Assembly: GCA_022781015.1 (NCBI GenBank)
Contig: JALEUF010000025.1
Location: 1-15,034, forward strand
Length of the DNA: 15,034 nucleotides
From: Caryophanales bacterium
Lineage (GTDB): Bacteria > Bacillota_I > Bacilli_A > RFN20 > CAG-826
Reading direction: 5' to 3'
This document shows, piece after piece, positions 14,415 to 15,034 of the stretch (the stretch's first letter is position 1; every line of letters begins with the position of its first letter). Made by a program: the position numbers and the translations under genes. The notes under the pieces are model-generated. The model worked only from the letters and a program-made list of their open reading frames with translations, was not told the DNA's origin and did not search any database.

Positions 14415-14461
14415 GGTTTTATTTACGTCCACCGCTTGCGCGCTGGCCGATAAATAAAACC
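14415..14461 (+). repeat. 47-nt GC-cored inverted repeat (long hairpin)
   Basis: GGTTTTATTTA (14415-14425) and TAAATAAAACC (14451-14461) are perfect 11-bp inverted repeats around a 25-nt GC-rich core. The core folds further: CCA/TGG, a C-C mismatch, then CGC/GCG closing a TTGC loop. No T-run follows on either side beyond the stem itself. It lies 20 bp upstream of the point where the ATPase remnant becomes translatable, so it may mark the truncation junction or a small mobile or palindromic repeat unit. Confidence 0.65.
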
Positions 14462-14543
14462 ATAGAAAATTGTTTCTTTGGCGTTCAATCAAATAGAAGG
14501 CAGGCTACGTTTGTTTTATCAGGATGCTAGGCAAACGAAACGG
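14462..14543. other. Non-coding remnant between hairpin and terminator
   Basis: No credible coding frame is seen on either strand. CGTTTG (14508-14513) and CAAACG (14532-14537) form a weak 6-bp inverted repeat. The missing 5' half of the ATPase gene would be expected here, but no P-loop-like coding is recognisable. Confidence 0.4.
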
Positions 14544-14579
14544 AAAATTTAAAACCCCTAACAGCAAATCCGTTAGGGG
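14544..14579 (-). terminator. Rho-independent terminator of the 14594-15034 gene
   Basis: On the minus strand CCCCTAAC (14579-14572) pairs with GTTAGGGG (14562-14555) around a 9-nt loop, followed by TTTTAAATTTT. It lies 14 bp after the stop codon at 14594. Confidence 0.88.
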
Positions 14580-14593
14580 CGTGTGTTGATTTA

Positions 14594-15034
14594 TTACTCT
14601 CCTAAGCCTGTTAATTCTTTAAAATGAGGCAGGCTTAATATCCAGTCGCAGAATACGTGCCATTCTTTAAGTTTGTGGTTGCATCTTTGACGATACATTG
14701 TTTTAAGTTGTTGATAATTAGTAGTCATGGTCGCACATAAACAGAATCCACAAGGCAATGAAGCAACTAAGACACGCCACTTGGCTTTCTTTTCGTCTTT
14801 ATGTTCGCCATCGTCTTGAATTTGATTATATTCTTCAACTAATTCTTTCATTCTTTCCAGAATTTTAGGATCAGTATCATCAACGCATTGACTAGAAACA
14901 TCAAATTTTAATAGGCAGTGCATTGTTGATTGGCTAGAAATAAAATCAAACCAATGATAACGTTGGGCTTCTTTCCACCAATACAAAGGAGCAGCAACAT
15001 CCAATAGGACTGTAATTCCTTTTAAGAAATTATC
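14594..15034 (-). CDS. Conserved bacterial/phage protein of unknown function (5' end outside window)
   Basis: The frame is open from the window edge (DNFLKGITVLLDVAAPLYWW) to TAA at 14594, 146 codons in view; a TTG at 15004 is not the start, because coding similarity continues before it. It resembles a family common in phages and low-GC Bacillota, recognised by a PLYWWKE-type motif near the start, a short S-S-x-S-T-M-H segment, and the ending NYQQLKTMYRQRCNHKL, EWHVFCDWILSLP. The R/NHKL-EW region is faintly similar to ThyX-type thymidylate synthases, but the ThyX signature is not evident and I do not assign that activity. The middle (about 55-85) is charged and helical. It ends at a strong terminator, so it is transcribed apart from the decayed ATPase module. 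Confidence 0.75.
   Translation of the reverse strand, partial: DNFLKGITVLLDVAAPLYWWKEAQRYHWFDFISSQSTMHCLLKFDVSSQCVDDTDPKILERMKELVEEYNQIQDDGEHKDEKKAKWRVLVASLPCGFCLCATMTTNYQQLKTMYRQRCNHKLKEWHVFCDWILSLPHFKELTGLGE

Noticed and set aside
14415..14461. Integron attC site
   Set aside because: The palindrome lacks recognisable GTTRRRY/RYYYAAC core sites, and there is no integron integrase or cassette array.
14594..15004. Start of the last gene at TTG 15004
   Set aside because: The frame stays open to the window edge with protein-like sequence (DNFLKGITVLLD), so the true start lies outside.
1..15034. CRISPR arrays, rRNA genes, insertion-sequence transposases
   Set aside because: No regularly spaced repeats of suitable length, rRNA-like sequence or transposase motifs were seen on either strand.

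Overview
The window is AT-rich bacterial DNA with strong AGGAGG-type ribosome binding sites and tightly packed genes. It carries a Y-family polymerase/YolD pair, RmuC, an M29 aminopeptidase and several glycoside hydrolases. This points to a low-GC Bacillota of the class Bacilli, perhaps a gut-associated Erysipelotrichia- or RF39-like lineage; that placement is inference. The standard genetic code applies: TGA and TAG both end intact genes here, in places where the next gene overlaps or follows at once, and tryptophan is TGG.

Layout. 1-1535 (minus): two tandem paralogous six-helix membrane proteins with charged tails, the second running off the left edge. 1580-2830 (plus): an M29 metallo-aminopeptidase. 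2827-4412 (minus): a translesion polymerase of the UvrX/YqjW type, coupled by an ATGA overlap to a YolD-like protein. 4513-5793 (plus): RmuC. 5871-5946 (plus): tRNA-Ala(CGC). 5947-7416: a scrappy accessory stretch with GTGGGG repeats directly behind the tRNA, a hairpin terminator, a Phd/YefM-like antitoxin whose toxin is reduced to a few codons, a four-helix membrane protein on the minus strand, and a small ORF that looks frameshifted.

7518-13172 (plus) is a carbohydrate-use cluster: a GH31 alpha-glycosidase, an alpha/beta hydrolase (esterase type) and a GH3 beta-glycosidase, followed by the remains of a LacI-family regulator. Together they would strip alpha- and beta-linked sugars, and perhaps acyl groups, from imported oligosaccharides or glycosides. 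The GH31 reading frame carries an in-frame TAG near its N-terminus, and the LacI gene is cut down to its DNA-binding domain plus an out-of-frame fragment.

13197-14359 (minus) is a decayed two-gene module: an AAA/ABC-type ATPase without its P-loop half, overlapping a Toprim/RloB-like partner split by an in-frame TGA. It resembles ATPase-plus-nuclease anti-phage defence pairs. A GC-rich 47-nt hairpin sits just upstream of the truncation. 14594-15034 (minus) is the 3' part of a gene of a conserved bacterial and phage family, followed by a clear terminator.

The main theme is not one new intact system but a run of independently disabled genes (7.2-14.4 kb) beside a tRNA with a possible relic integration site. 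These genes are either eroding accessory DNA or, less likely, assembly errors. The best candidates for something less described are the GC-rich hairpin, the GTGGGG repeat array behind the tRNA and the tandem six-helix paralogues.
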